Shown one piece after another: positions 39,380 to 48,102 of a stretch of 64,000 nt of DNA. The position numbers were made by a program, and so were the translations under genes. Where the stretch lies: NCBI RefSeq assembly GCF_003814815.1, contig NZ_RKQQ01000006.1, positions 186,001-250,000 on the forward strand. Reading direction: 5' to 3'. Below the pieces are notes generated by a model that saw only the letters and a list, made by a program, of their open reading frames with translations, had not been told where the DNA came from and searched no databases. Origin of the DNA: Salisediminibacterium halotolerans (GTDB lineage Bacteria; Bacillota; Bacilli; Bacillales; Salisediminibacteriaceae). The number at the start of each line of letters is the position of its first letter. Position 1 is the first letter of the stretch.

Positions 39380-40282
39380 TCAGTCATGGTCGTGTTTTTG
39401 CAGATCGAGCACACTCAACAGGATGTATACAACCGCAGCATTGGGAAATTGTTTAATATCGATTCCGGTTTTTTCGATGAATTTATCGACTCTGTACTGC
39501 ATCGTATTTCGGTGCATAAATTGCTGTTTCGCTGCCGAACTGATGTTTAGGTTGCTCTGTAAATATGTCCGCACTGAATCGGTGAGAGAAGGATCATTTT
39601 TCACATCGCGGATCCAGCCCATTGATGTTTGCAACGAATGTTCCGGGATAAATTTAATTAAATAAAAAAGTGTCATTTCTTGCTCAGAAAAGGCGGCCTT
39701 TTTGTTAAACCACGGCTTAATCGTCTCATACAGGTGAATTTCCAGCTGAAAACGGTCGTACATCTCGCGCATAGACGACACAGGAGACCCGGCACAGATG
39801 GCGGATTTTGTATATAAATCAGATGCCAGCGTATCGACAACGGAAGCAAGCGACGGCGTTTCATCGAACTCTTCATCGATCGTCTGGATGAGTACACCGT
39901 CTTGGGCGGATAGCCAAAAAAGCGAAACTGTGCCAGGAAAAATTTCTGGAAGCGCTTCTTCGGCCCCGTTCATGTCATTTTTTCCTGCCGGGATGTGAAT
40001 ATAAACGAAACGAAGCGGGAAATAAGCATTGATCGAAGCGGGAGGCTCTTGACTGTTTTTAAGCCAGTTATACATTGATTGATCACCAACATCGATTACA
40101 TCAGAAGGTACATTCTCATCAAAGAGCTGGCTTAACACAGCGATTTCAGCTTCGTTTAACTCCCGTCGGTCTAACGTACATTCGCTCCCATCAGGCAATT
40201 GCAGTGTTAGACGATGCTCGCGGGCAATCGATTCAGTTTCGGCAAAAGCATGGGCGTAACGTGTTTTCAGTCGTTCATACAT
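39380..40282 (-). CDS. PucR/CdaR-type transcriptional regulator
   Basis: 300 residues. The C-terminus has the PucR-family helix-turn-helix (SVRTYLQSNLNISSAAKQQ, HRNTMQYRVDKFIEKTGIDI). The N-terminal two thirds (including a GGDEF-like fold region in this family) has no recognisable ligand site. PucR-family proteins sense diverse metabolites. It lies 126 bases upstream of msmX and may control it. Confidence 0.82.
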   Translation of the reverse strand: MYERLKTRYAHAFAETESIAREHRLTLQLPDGSECTLDRRELNEAEIAVLSQLFDENVPSDVIDVGDQSMYNWLKNSQEPPASINAYFPLRFVYIHIPAGKNDMNGAEEALPEIFPGTVSLFWLSAQDGVLIQTIDEEFDETPSLASVVDTLASDLYTKSAICAGSPVSSMREMYDRFQLEIHLYETIKPWFNKKAAFSEQEMTLFYLIKFIPEHSLQTSMGWIRDVKNDPSLTDSVRTYLQSNLNISSAAKQQFMHRNTMQYRVDKFIEKTGIDIKQFPNAAVVYILLSVLDLQKHDHD

Positions 40283-40321
40283 TCGTTGTTCCGTCCTTCC
40301 GTTATTCTATGGTTATTAACG

Positions 40322-40534
40322 CTATTCATAAACATGATAAAGCATTAAGTCGTGGACAGCTGAATGGAGAAATTCAGCTTCTTCATTGTCGGCTGGTTCT
40401 CGATAGATCCAGCGTATCTCTCCGTTTTTATAATACCGTCCGCGAAAGCGGCGTTTTTTATAGTAAAATGTAAATTCCCATTCTTGATTGACAAGGTTGT
40501 TTTTAAGTTCTTTCAGCTGGAAATGTTCAAGCAT
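40322..40534 (-). CDS. yheE: YheE family protein (DUF5342)
   Basis: 70 residues, MLEHFQLKELKNNL start, basic and aromatic (FTFYYKKRRFRGRYYKNGEI). It resembles B. subtilis YheE (72 residues) in length and pattern and lies beside yheB and yheA as there. The ATG at 40534 has AAAGGA about 10 bases upstream; the frame extends 15 codons further without support. Function unknown. Confidence 0.7.
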   Translation of the reverse strand: MLEHFQLKELKNNLVNQEWEFTFYYKKRRFRGRYYKNGEIRWIYREPADNEEAEFLHSAVHDLMLYHVYE

Positions 40535-40696
40535 GCTAACGAGTCCTTTCTTTGAAAGAGTCTGCCCATATACTATCATGAAGGAGTAAGAGAAGAAAGA
40601 CAGCCGGCAATCGGGCTGTTTGAAGGGAAGAGATTTGCGGGAAATGATAAACTAAACGATATAGAGGATATGTCGAAAATGGAAAGGGTTTTGTTT

Positions 40697-41836
40697 ATGG
40701 AAGGCTTCTGGATCATTTTGCTCCTGATTTTTATTGGCGCCGTTGTCGGCGGAGGAACGAATATACTCGCGATTCGCATGATCTTTCGGCCGCACAAGCC
40801 GTTGTACATCGGCAAAGCCCGCCTGCCTTTCACACCCGGATTAATCCCTAAAAGGCGGGGCGAAATCGCTGATCGGCTCGGAAAAATGGTGGAAGAACAC
40901 CTTCTCACCCCCGAAGGCATTCAAACGAAACTCGAAGAGGGGGCGATTTTTCCGGAGTTAGAACGCCGTATTGGTGAAGCTGTCAACAGGTTGGTGCTGG
41001 AAGAAATCACAATCGACGAGTGGCTTGAAGAAAATTTTGATACAAAAGGGCGTCCGGAACAAATCCGCCGGGCACTGGAAACCGCAATTCGCAATAAATT
41101 AACGGCTTTCGTAAAAGAATACGAAAACTTGCCGATGAATGAAACCATTCCGCCTGAATGGCAGACTAAAATTAACGAGCGGATTCCGCACTTGTCGGGA
41201 GAAATTATCAGCCGTGTCGACAAGTACCTGCACAGTCCAGAAGGCCAGGAACAGCTCCAAAATATGATTGATCATTTCTTTCGGTCAAAAGGGAGTATGA
41301 CCAATATGTTCGGCCGTATGGCCAGCCGTTTTTCGTTAGCGAACTTCGTGACAAAAGAAATCACAAAGTTTCTCAATGAACCGAACACCGTTAAAATGTT
41401 GAGCGAACTGCTTAAAAGCGAATGGGACAAAACGATACTGAAAGCTCCGGCAGAATTGTTTGACAGCAATGTATTAAGTCAGCGGATTGAACGTTTGACG
41501 CAAATGGTGGTTGACGAGGTGCCGATCGTCGGCGAGTGGAATAAACCGCTGAACGAATGGAGCGGCGAATACCGTGATGCGATTGAACGCCATGTGTTGC
41601 CGGCCGTTATGGGGGCAGCGGCGACGATGCTCTCCCGCTATTTAGCAACCGTGATGCATCAAGTCGGGATTCGCGATGTTGTCCGCAGGCAGGTTAATGA
41701 TTTTCCAATTTATAAACTCGAAGAAATGCTTGTCATGATCGCCATTCGCGAATTAAAGATGATCGCCCTTCTCGGCGCAATTATCGGCGGTTTAATCGGG
41801 CTTATTCAAGGCGGCGTTATAATTTTTTTCATTTAA
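40697..41836 (+). CDS. yheB: YheB, DUF445 membrane protein
   Basis: 379 residues (B. subtilis YheB 377). One membrane segment at each end (FWIILLLIFIGAVVGGGTN; MIALLGAIIGGLIGLIQGG) frames a long helical, charged domain. RMIFRPHKPLYIGKARLPFTPGLIPKRR is the conserved DUF445 motif region. Function unknown; it is found in spore-formers. Start at 40697 with AAAGGG at 8 bases; ATGs at 40670 and 40679 are alternatives. Confidence 0.88.
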   Translation: MEGFWIILLLIFIGAVVGGGTNILAIRMIFRPHKPLYIGKARLPFTPGLIPKRRGEIADRLGKMVEEHLLTPEGIQTKLEEGAIFPELERRIGEAVNRLVLEEITIDEWLEENFDTKGRPEQIRRALETAIRNKLTAFVKEYENLPMNETIPPEWQTKINERIPHLSGEIISRVDKYLHSPEGQEQLQNMIDHFFRSKGSMTNMFGRMASRFSLANFVTKEITKFLNEPNTVKMLSELLKSEWDKTILKAPAELFDSNVLSQRIERLTQMVVDEVPIVGEWNKPLNEWSGEYRDAIERHVLPAVMGAAATMLSRYLATVMHQVGIRDVVRRQVNDFPIYKLEEMLVMIAIRELKMIALLGAIIGGLIGLIQGGVIIFFI

Positions 41837-41964
41837 ATTTTTTTGAACGGGTGTATTCAATTTAATTTCGTGTTATAGTCGAGATTGACTTAATCTGCGA
41901 ACGCAAACAGCAGATTTCTGTATTTTATTTGCGTGCGCGGGAAATTAGAGGAGGATCAATTATT

Positions 41965-42324
41965 ATGGCTAACCCTTACGACAAGGCTCACGAACTAGCG
42001 AATGAGCTTAAACAATCTGAAGAGTTCACAAAACTGCAAGACTTGCACAATCAAGTAAATGCGGACGACGTTGCGAAGCGTATGCTCGATAACTTCCGTC
42101 AAATTCAAATGGACTTGCAGCAAAAGCAAAGCCAAGGTGAACAAATTACGGAAGAAGAAGTACAAAACGCGCAGCAGCAATTCGAAGTTGTGCAGCAGCA
42201 CGAAACGATTTCTCAGCTGATGGAAGAAGAGCAGCGCATGAGCCAGCTCGTCGGCGACTTGAACCGAATTATCACTGAACCGCTTGAAGCGCTTTACGGC
42301 GTGGATCAAGGCGAAGAGCAATAA
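41965..42324 (+). CDS. yheA: YheA, YlbF/YmcA-family protein
   Basis: 119 residues, almost wholly helical, Gln- and Glu-rich, with RMSQLVGDLNRIITEPLEALYG at the C-terminus typical of the YlbF/YmcA fold. YlbF and YmcA act with YaaT in RNA processing by RNase Y; YheA is a less studied paralogue. The ATG at 41965 follows GAGGAGGATC; the frame extends 12 codons upstream without support. Confidence 0.88.
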   Translation: MANPYDKAHELANELKQSEEFTKLQDLHNQVNADDVAKRMLDNFRQIQMDLQQKQSQGEQITEEEVQNAQQQFEVVQQHETISQLMEEEQRMSQLVGDLNRIITEPLEALYGVDQGEEQ

Positions 42325-42333
42325 ACGAATTTA

Positions 42334-42369
42334 AACTCCGGAGCTTTCAGCTCCGGAGTTTTCTTTTTC
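42334..42369 (+). terminator. Terminator after yheA
   Basis: 12-base perfect stem AACTCCGGAGCT / AGCTCCGGAGTT followed by TTCTTTTTC. Confidence 0.9.
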
Positions 42370-42416
42370 TAATTTTTTTGCAGATCGCGTATAATAAAAG
42401 CGAAAGGGTGATGACA

Positions 42417-42848
42417 GTGGATAAAGAGATGTGGCGGGAAAAGTTAGAAAAAGCAATGGAAGACCACGAAGAAGGAACACCGCAGCTGTTTTTGTATTCG
42501 ATGCTTGATTTTGCATTTGATTATGATGAAGAAAAAGAAGCCGTCGTATTAACAGCACCGGTCTCTGAAATTATGTTTAATCCTGTCGGGTTCATTCACG
42601 GCGGCGTGATCACCTATATGGCAGATACAGCATTAGGACATTTATGTGCGGCTTTTTTAGACCAGCCGTCTGTATCGTTAGAGTTAAAGACCCAATTTTT
42701 CCGTACCGTAAATCACGGGAGCTTAAAAGCGATTGCGACGTTTCAAAAAAAGGGCAAAAACGTTCAGTTTGCTGTATGCAGGATTTTCGATGAGAGTGAC
42801 CATTGTTTGGCGGAAACAACGGGGACGTTTTATGCAGTGAAAACATAA
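42417..42848 (+). CDS. Hotdog-fold thioesterase (PaaI type)
   Basis: 143 residues. The hotdog motif NPVGFIHGGVITYMADTALGH carries the active-site region HGG, and SVSLELKTQFFRTV is the following strand. Probable acyl-CoA thioesterase; substrate unknown. I prefer the GTG at 42417 because AAAGGG lies 8 bases upstream; the ATG at 42411 sits too close to that site. A TATAAT box lies about 25 bases before the start. Confidence 0.82.
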   Translation: MDKEMWREKLEKAMEDHEEGTPQLFLYSMLDFAFDYDEEKEAVVLTAPVSEIMFNPVGFIHGGVITYMADTALGHLCAAFLDQPSVSLELKTQFFRTVNHGSLKAIATFQKKGKNVQFAVCRIFDESDHCLAETTGTFYAVKT

Positions 42849-42885
42849 ACGGCCAAAGGCATTGAGCCTTTGGCCGTTATTTTTA
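42848..42885. terminator. Bidirectional terminator
   Basis: AACGGCCAAAGGC pairs perfectly with GCCTTTGGCCGTT, followed by ATTTTT on the plus strand. It overlaps the last base of the thioesterase gene and separates it from convergent yhzD. Confidence 0.9.
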
Positions 42886-42891
42886 CGCTGG

Positions 42892-43077
42892 CTACGGGCG
42901 GAAATAAACCCAAGTCCCGTCCGAGCGGACAATTCTCGCCGGAGATGACTCAGCTTGTGCTTCCTTAAGACGCGTCATGCCTTGTTCGTGTGCAGCGTCG
43001 ATCGTTTCCGCTTGGAACGACTCGTTTACCAGCTTTGTCCCGTCAGCTTGAAACGCTGTAACAAAAAACTTTTGCAT
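42892..43077 (-). CDS. yhzD: YhzD-like small protein
   Basis: 61 residues, the family length, beginning MQKFFVTAFQADGTKLVNESF and ending VRSDGTWVYFRP. YhzD-like proteins occur next to the yha cluster in B. subtilis, as here. Function unknown. A weak GAAAGGCCG site precedes the ATG. Confidence 0.75.
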   Translation of the reverse strand: MQKFFVTAFQADGTKLVNESFQAETIDAAHEQGMTRLKEAQAESSPARIVRSDGTWVYFRP

Positions 43078-43245
43078 TTGATCACGGCCTTTCGTTTAAG
43101 AAAATTATCCCTGTTTCAAGCTATACCACGAAAACGCGGATAAAAAACAAAATATAAAAAATCATCAAACATCGCAGTGTGTAAGAACGTATATTCGCAC
43201 GGTTGTGCTATAATAGCGGCAAATAGAAAGGAGATCAGATTATTT

Positions 43246-44484
43246 ATGATCACGTTTATACATATGGCCGATCTGCATCTTGGCAGGGTTTTTCAAACGA
43301 ATGTAACGAATGATAACCATGCGCGAAAAAAAGCGCTTGATGCTGTATACCGTTCTTTGGATAATGCTGTTGAAACGGCGATCGATCAACAAGTGGATTT
43401 TATCGTGATTGCCGGTGATATTTATGATGAAGCTGAGCGTTCAGTAAAAGGAAAATATAAATTTCAGCAAGCTTGCAGCCGCCTGCAAGAATACGGGATT
43501 CATGTCTACGCGGTTCACGGCAACCACGATCCGTTAACATCGTCCGTTTCGTCGTCAGCCGATCTGCCGGCGAATGTCACGGTGTTTTCAGCGGAGGGTG
43601 AAACGGTTGTTCACACTGGGAAATCAGGTGAAAAAGCTGCGCTGTCCGGCTTCAGCTATCCACAAACGGTGTTTACAGAATCCCCTATAGCGCGGTTTCC
43701 TGCCAGGTCAAACAACGATTACCATATCGGCATATTGCACGGCCAAGAGGGGACGCTGGACGGGCATGAACCTTATGCCCCTTTTCGGGCGCGGGAGCTG
43801 GCTGCGTTGGAATACGATTATTGGGCGCTCGGTCATATCCATGACAGACAGGTTCTTCAAGACGATCCGCCGATTCGTTATTCCGGATGTATTCAGGGCG
43901 CCAACCGGAAAGAACAAGGCCCAAAAGGGGTTGACGTTGTCCGGCTCGACAGTTCCGGTGCGCATTGCACCTTTGTTCAGACAGCGCCCATCGTCTGGGC
44001 AGAAGTCACTGTCGGGGCGGAAGATGTCACAACAGAAGCAGAACTTATCAGCAAAGCAGAAACGTTGACTGCTGAACGCTTCGGCGCTGAAACCGCAGTT
44101 TTCACAATTACAGTTACAGGTGAAACGGCCCTTCATGAACAACTCTCAGATATAGATAAAAAATACGAGTGGATCGAGCTGTTGCGCGAAGAGCTGAGCG
44201 GTGACGGCAGATGGGTCGATCAAGTTCGTGTTCAAACAAAGCCGGTGATTGACCGTGAAGTTTGGCGCAATGAAGATCATCTTTACGGGGATATCATCCG
44301 CATCCGCGAAGAGATTACAGAAGCGGATAAAATCGAAATAATTGATGCGTGGCGAAAAAACGCCAAGCTCCGGCGGGTCATGCGTGAAACAGAAACATGG
44401 TCGGAAAAAGAATGGGAAGCTGTTTGGGATGAAGCTGAACAGCTTATTCTCGCGAATTTAATCGATGAGGAGCGCGGTTTATGA
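43246..44484 (+). CDS. yhaO: YhaO, SbcD-like DNA exonuclease/phosphoesterase
   Basis: 412 residues. Calcineurin-type metal motifs are intact: HMADLHLGR, GDIYDEAERS, VHGNHDP and GHIHDRQ. It likely pairs with YhaN as an SbcD/Mre11-type nuclease in DNA repair. The ATG at 43246 follows AAAGGAG at a long spacing; earlier in-frame starts (43177) lack support. It overlaps yhaN by four bases. Confidence 0.93.
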   Translation: MITFIHMADLHLGRVFQTNVTNDNHARKKALDAVYRSLDNAVETAIDQQVDFIVIAGDIYDEAERSVKGKYKFQQACSRLQEYGIHVYAVHGNHDPLTSSVSSSADLPANVTVFSAEGETVVHTGKSGEKAALSGFSYPQTVFTESPIARFPARSNNDYHIGILHGQEGTLDGHEPYAPFRARELAALEYDYWALGHIHDRQVLQDDPPIRYSGCIQGANRKEQGPKGVDVVRLDSSGAHCTFVQTAPIVWAEVTVGAEDVTTEAELISKAETLTAERFGAETAVFTITVTGETALHEQLSDIDKKYEWIELLREELSGDGRWVDQVRVQTKPVIDREVWRNEDHLYGDIIRIREEITEADKIEIIDAWRKNAKLRRVMRETETWSEKEWEAVWDEAEQLILANLIDEERGL

Positions 44485-47333
44485 GGCTAAAAAAGGTGAA
44501 AGCTCACGGGTTCGGAAAATGGCGTGATACAGAATGGGATTTATCTGCGGATTCACGTTTCACCGTTTTTTTAGGCGAGAATGAAACGGGCAAATCATCC
44601 GTTATGCAATTAATTCATGCTGTTTTGTTCGGATTTGTAAAAGAAGAAGTTGAACGTTTGAAACCCCGGAACGGCGGAAATTTCGGCGGCTCAGTTGAGT
44701 TGGAAATGGACGGACGGACTTTGACGGTCGAACGCACTCACCGGCAGCGGATACGCGGCGAAGTGACAGTCAAGTACGAAGACGGCCGCACCGGCGGAGA
44801 AAAAGAATGGGAAGCGATTTTACAAGGATTGGACAGTGCGACTTTTAAAGGCATTTTTCATATTGACTTAAACGGGTTGGAACACTTGCAGCGTTTGTCC
44901 CCTGGAGAAGTGAACCGTTATTTATACGATGCAGGTATGAGCGGGGGCCAAGCGTTAACAAAGCTGGAGAAAAAATTAAAGCAGCGCGCCGATGATTATT
45001 ATACGCCGCAAGGAAAAGTAAAGCCCGTCAACCGTTTAGCGAAAGAATGGGAAAAAACCGAGAGTGAACGGGCATTGCTGGCGGAAAAATTGGATCGTAT
45101 TTCAGAGAAAAGAAGGCTGATTTCTGATTATGAAAACCGTTTGGCTGAACAAGCGGATCAAGAGGATGAGATTAACCAACGCTTACGGTTTTTCGAAAAA
45201 GCCTCTGCGCTGGAAACGATCATCCGCGATTGGTCTGCATTAAACAAAAAGCGCGACGAATTGGCAAGAAAGAGACCGGATCGTTTTCCGGTCAACGGGC
45301 TGGAACGATTTGAACGCTGGCAGCAGCTGGCGGAAGAAAAAAAGGCGGAAGCCGCTGATAAACAGAAAAAACTTGCCGAAAAAAAACAGCTCTTGGCTAG
45401 GGAAGAGAACCTTCTGTTAACAGATCAATTACGCCTGGAAATGTCCAATGCGTTGGAGAAAAAAGCGGAAATCATGAGGCTTTACGACAATCGAGCAACG
45501 CTAAGTAAAGACATTGAACAATTAAACCGTGAAAAAAAGAAACTGTTAAAAGCGCATCCCGACACGTCGGCTGATCACTTTAATGCCGCCGTGATCGATG
45601 CGCAGAAACTTCAGCAGTTTGATCGGCTTAAAAACGAACGTGTTCAGTTGAAATCAAAAGAAGAACAGCTGAAAATGAAAGCAGAAGATATCGAAAACCG
45701 CGTTGCAGACAATCAGGAGATGCAAGAAGAAGCTAAAAGGCAAGAAAAGAATTATATCGCAGAGGAAAACCGGTTGGCAAAGCAACAGGAAAAAAAGGCA
45801 AATCGCAAAATAACCTGGATTTTAACGGGAACGGTGTTGGCTGCGGGGATCAGTTTAGTTGCAGCAGATTTGTTTATCGCTTTAATGGCCTTAGCCGCAG
45901 GTACGGCGTTACTGTTTAGCGCGTATAAGGAAAAAAGGGAATGGCTTGATCGGCGGCAGAGGACAGAAGAAACGTTAAGCAAAGCAGATCAGCAATCAGC
46001 TCAAGAAAGTTCGCCCCCGTTGATGGCGGAAAAAGCCATTAACGAGAAAAGTTTGCAGCAAGAAAAGGAGCAAATTGAACTTGAGCGCGAACGATTGGCG
46101 AAACAATGGAGCGAATGGGAAGACGCGTTTCATAACTGGCTGACAATAACTCAGCTGCCGTTCAAAGACGACTTGGGTTGGTATGACCACTTCATTCCAA
46201 ATGCGCGCAAATGGTATGAGCTTGAAGACCGGATTGAAGAATTAACCGAAGATAAACAGCAGACCGAATCGCAAATTGAACAAGGAGAACGTTCGGCAAA
46301 GCAAATCGTGCAAAAGGCCGGAAACACAACAGATCAGGAAGATTTTTGGTATACGCTCTATAAGCAGTATGACCGCGATGAAGAAAGACGCCGCGAAATA
46401 GCGAAACAACAAGACTTATTAACAGACATGATTGAACAGCACGATGAACTCGAAGAAAAGTACAACCATTATCGTGCAAAACTCGATGAACTGCTTACGT
46501 ATACCGGAGTGACGGAAGAAAACCGCTTTCGCAGCTTGGGAGAGTTGGAGAAACATTACGAAGATATTGATTACCGCTGTCAAGAACAAGAGATTCGGCT
46601 GTCGAGCGCGATTCCGGATAAGGATGAACGGGAAAAAATAACAGCAGCCGTTCTTGCAGAACATACGGATATAGACAAAGAAAAGCAGCATTTACACGAG
46701 CAATCAGCAGCTGTGTTTACCGAAAAAGAAAGGCTGATTAAAGAAAAAACCGAGACAGCAAAAGAAGTTGAGACATTAGAGCAGGATGGCACATACGAAG
46801 AAATTTGTCAGGAAAAAAAGCGGCTTGAGGAAGAAGTGAATAAGCTGCTGCGGGAATGGGCTGTGATGCAGGCGGCGCTCAAAATGATCGGGCAGGCGAA
46901 GAGAGTATACGAACAAAACCGGCAGCCCGCCGTAATGGAACGCGCTGAACAATTGTTTATTCATTTGACAGAAGGCCGTTATCATCGTTTTTTCGCGCCG
47001 TTAGGGGAAGAGACGTTTTATGTCGAGCGAAATGACGGCGAACGTTTTGAACCGGCTGACTTGAGCCGGGGGACGAGAGAAATTCTTTATTTGTCTTTGC
47101 GCTTGGCATTAGCCGACGACGATGCATTTGAGCGCAAATATCCGATAATTATGGATGAAATTTTAGTCAATATTGATGCAGTTCGGCGTAAAAAACTGAT
47201 TGAAGCTTTTTCAATGATCAGTTCCGGACGGCAGCTGCTGTTTTTCACATGTCACCGCAATTTATATAAAGAAATTAAGAACTTTACAGATGACCATACG
47301 CTCCATCTGCTTGATTCTGCGGTACAGCGATGA
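44481..47333 (+). CDS. yhaN: YhaN, SbcC/Rad50-like ATPase
   Basis: 950 residues. Walker A GENETGKSSVMQLIHAVLFG near residue 33; C-terminal signature and Walker B in DLSRGTREILYLSLRLAL and YPIIMDEILVNID. Long coiled coils (about 180-435 and 500-830) are split by two adjacent hydrophobic segments near residues 442-485 (WILTGTVLAAGISLVA, FIALMALAAGTALLF), so unlike classic SbcC it may be membrane attached. Coupled to yhaO by a 4-base overlap. Confidence 0.92.
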   Translation: MRLKKVKAHGFGKWRDTEWDLSADSRFTVFLGENETGKSSVMQLIHAVLFGFVKEEVERLKPRNGGNFGGSVELEMDGRTLTVERTHRQRIRGEVTVKYEDGRTGGEKEWEAILQGLDSATFKGIFHIDLNGLEHLQRLSPGEVNRYLYDAGMSGGQALTKLEKKLKQRADDYYTPQGKVKPVNRLAKEWEKTESERALLAEKLDRISEKRRLISDYENRLAEQADQEDEINQRLRFFEKASALETIIRDWSALNKKRDELARKRPDRFPVNGLERFERWQQLAEEKKAEAADKQKKLAEKKQLLAREENLLLTDQLRLEMSNALEKKAEIMRLYDNRATLSKDIEQLNREKKKLLKAHPDTSADHFNAAVIDAQKLQQFDRLKNERVQLKSKEEQLKMKAEDIENRVADNQEMQEEAKRQEKNYIAEENRLAKQQEKKANRKITWILTGTVLAAGISLVAADLFIALMALAAGTALLFSAYKEKREWLDRRQRTEETLSKADQQSAQESSPPLMAEKAINEKSLQQEKEQIELERERLAKQWSEWEDAFHNWLTITQLPFKDDLGWYDHFIPNARKWYELEDRIEELTEDKQQTESQIEQGERSAKQIVQKAGNTTDQEDFWYTLYKQYDRDEERRREIAKQQDLLTDMIEQHDELEEKYNHYRAKLDELLTYTGVTEENRFRSLGELEKHYEDIDYRCQEQEIRLSSAIPDKDEREKITAAVLAEHTDIDKEKQHLHEQSAAVFTEKERLIKEKTETAKEVETLEQDGTYEEICQEKKRLEEEVNKLLREWAVMQAALKMIGQAKRVYEQNRQPAVMERAEQLFIHLTEGRYHRFFAPLGEETFYVERNDGERFEPADLSRGTREILYLSLRLALADDDAFERKYPIIMDEILVNIDAVRRKKLIEAFSMISSGRQLLFFTCHRNLYKEIKNFTDDHTLHLLDSAVQR

Positions 47334-47430
47334 TGAATGATTTCAATTTAGGGCGCTTTGTTATACACTTTTAGTAAGACACGTACCTGTCAATGTACAA
47401 TTCGAAAGCGAATGAAGGAGGCCGAAACTC

Positions 47431-48102
47431 ATGAGCGGGTTTACTGTTTATTTAGTCGAGGATGAACAAAATCTAGGTGAAGTGATTAAAGCATATATGG
47501 AAAAAGAAGGATGGAGTGTTGTGCACTTCACCGACGGCAATGATGCCTATAATCATATACACGATCAGCCGCATTTGTGGGTGCTTGATATCATGCTGCC
47601 GGGGATGGACGGGTATCAGCTGTTAAAATCAATCCGTCAAGAAAGTGAAACACCGTGTGTATTTATTTCCGCGAGAGACCAAGACTTGGACCGGGTGCTC
47701 GGTCTTGAACTCGGAAGCGACGATTATTTGGCGAAACCGTTCATGCCGGAAGAGTTGATGATCCGGGTGAAAAAACTTCTTCACCGGGCGTATCCGCCGG
47801 AAAATCAAGAAGAGAATACAATCGAGCTTAATGATTACTTGATTGATACGGCTTCGCGGACGGTTACCGATCACGGTGAACAAATCGAACTGACGACAAA
47901 GGAAATGGACTTAATTATTCTTCTTTCCGGCAATGTCGGAAAAGCCCTTTCGCGTGAAGAGATTATCGAATACGTGTGGGGGGAAGATTATTTCGGTTCG
48001 GAGCGGGCTGTCGATGATGTTGTCCGCCGTGTGCGCAAAAAACTGCCCCGTATCCATGTAGAAACGTTGTACGGATACGGCTACAGGGTTCTTTCTTCAT
48101 GA
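47431..48102 (+). CDS. cssR: Secretion-stress response regulator CssR
   Basis: 223 residues: receiver with VEDEQNLGEV acidic pocket, phospho-Asp in LDIMLPGMDG, Lys in YLAKPF, and an OmpR-type winged helix (about 130-223; VDDVVRRVRKKL, ETLYGYGYR). PHLWVLDIMLP and the LGLELGSDDY context closely follow B. subtilis CssR. With CssS it activates htrA-type proteases when secreted protein misfolds. AAGGAGGCC precedes the ATG. It overlaps cssS by four bases. Confidence 0.88.
   Translation: MSGFTVYLVEDEQNLGEVIKAYMEKEGWSVVHFTDGNDAYNHIHDQPHLWVLDIMLPGMDGYQLLKSIRQESETPCVFISARDQDLDRVLGLELGSDDYLAKPFMPEELMIRVKKLLHRAYPPENQEENTIELNDYLIDTASRTVTDHGEQIELTTKEMDLIILLSGNVGKALSREEIIEYVWGEDYFGSERAVDDVVRRVRKKLPRIHVETLYGYGYRVLSS

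Noticed and set aside
39285-39665. 126-residue plus-strand frame between msmX and the PucR-type gene
   Set aside because: Mostly antisense of the regulator's C-terminus, with no binding site or family signature.
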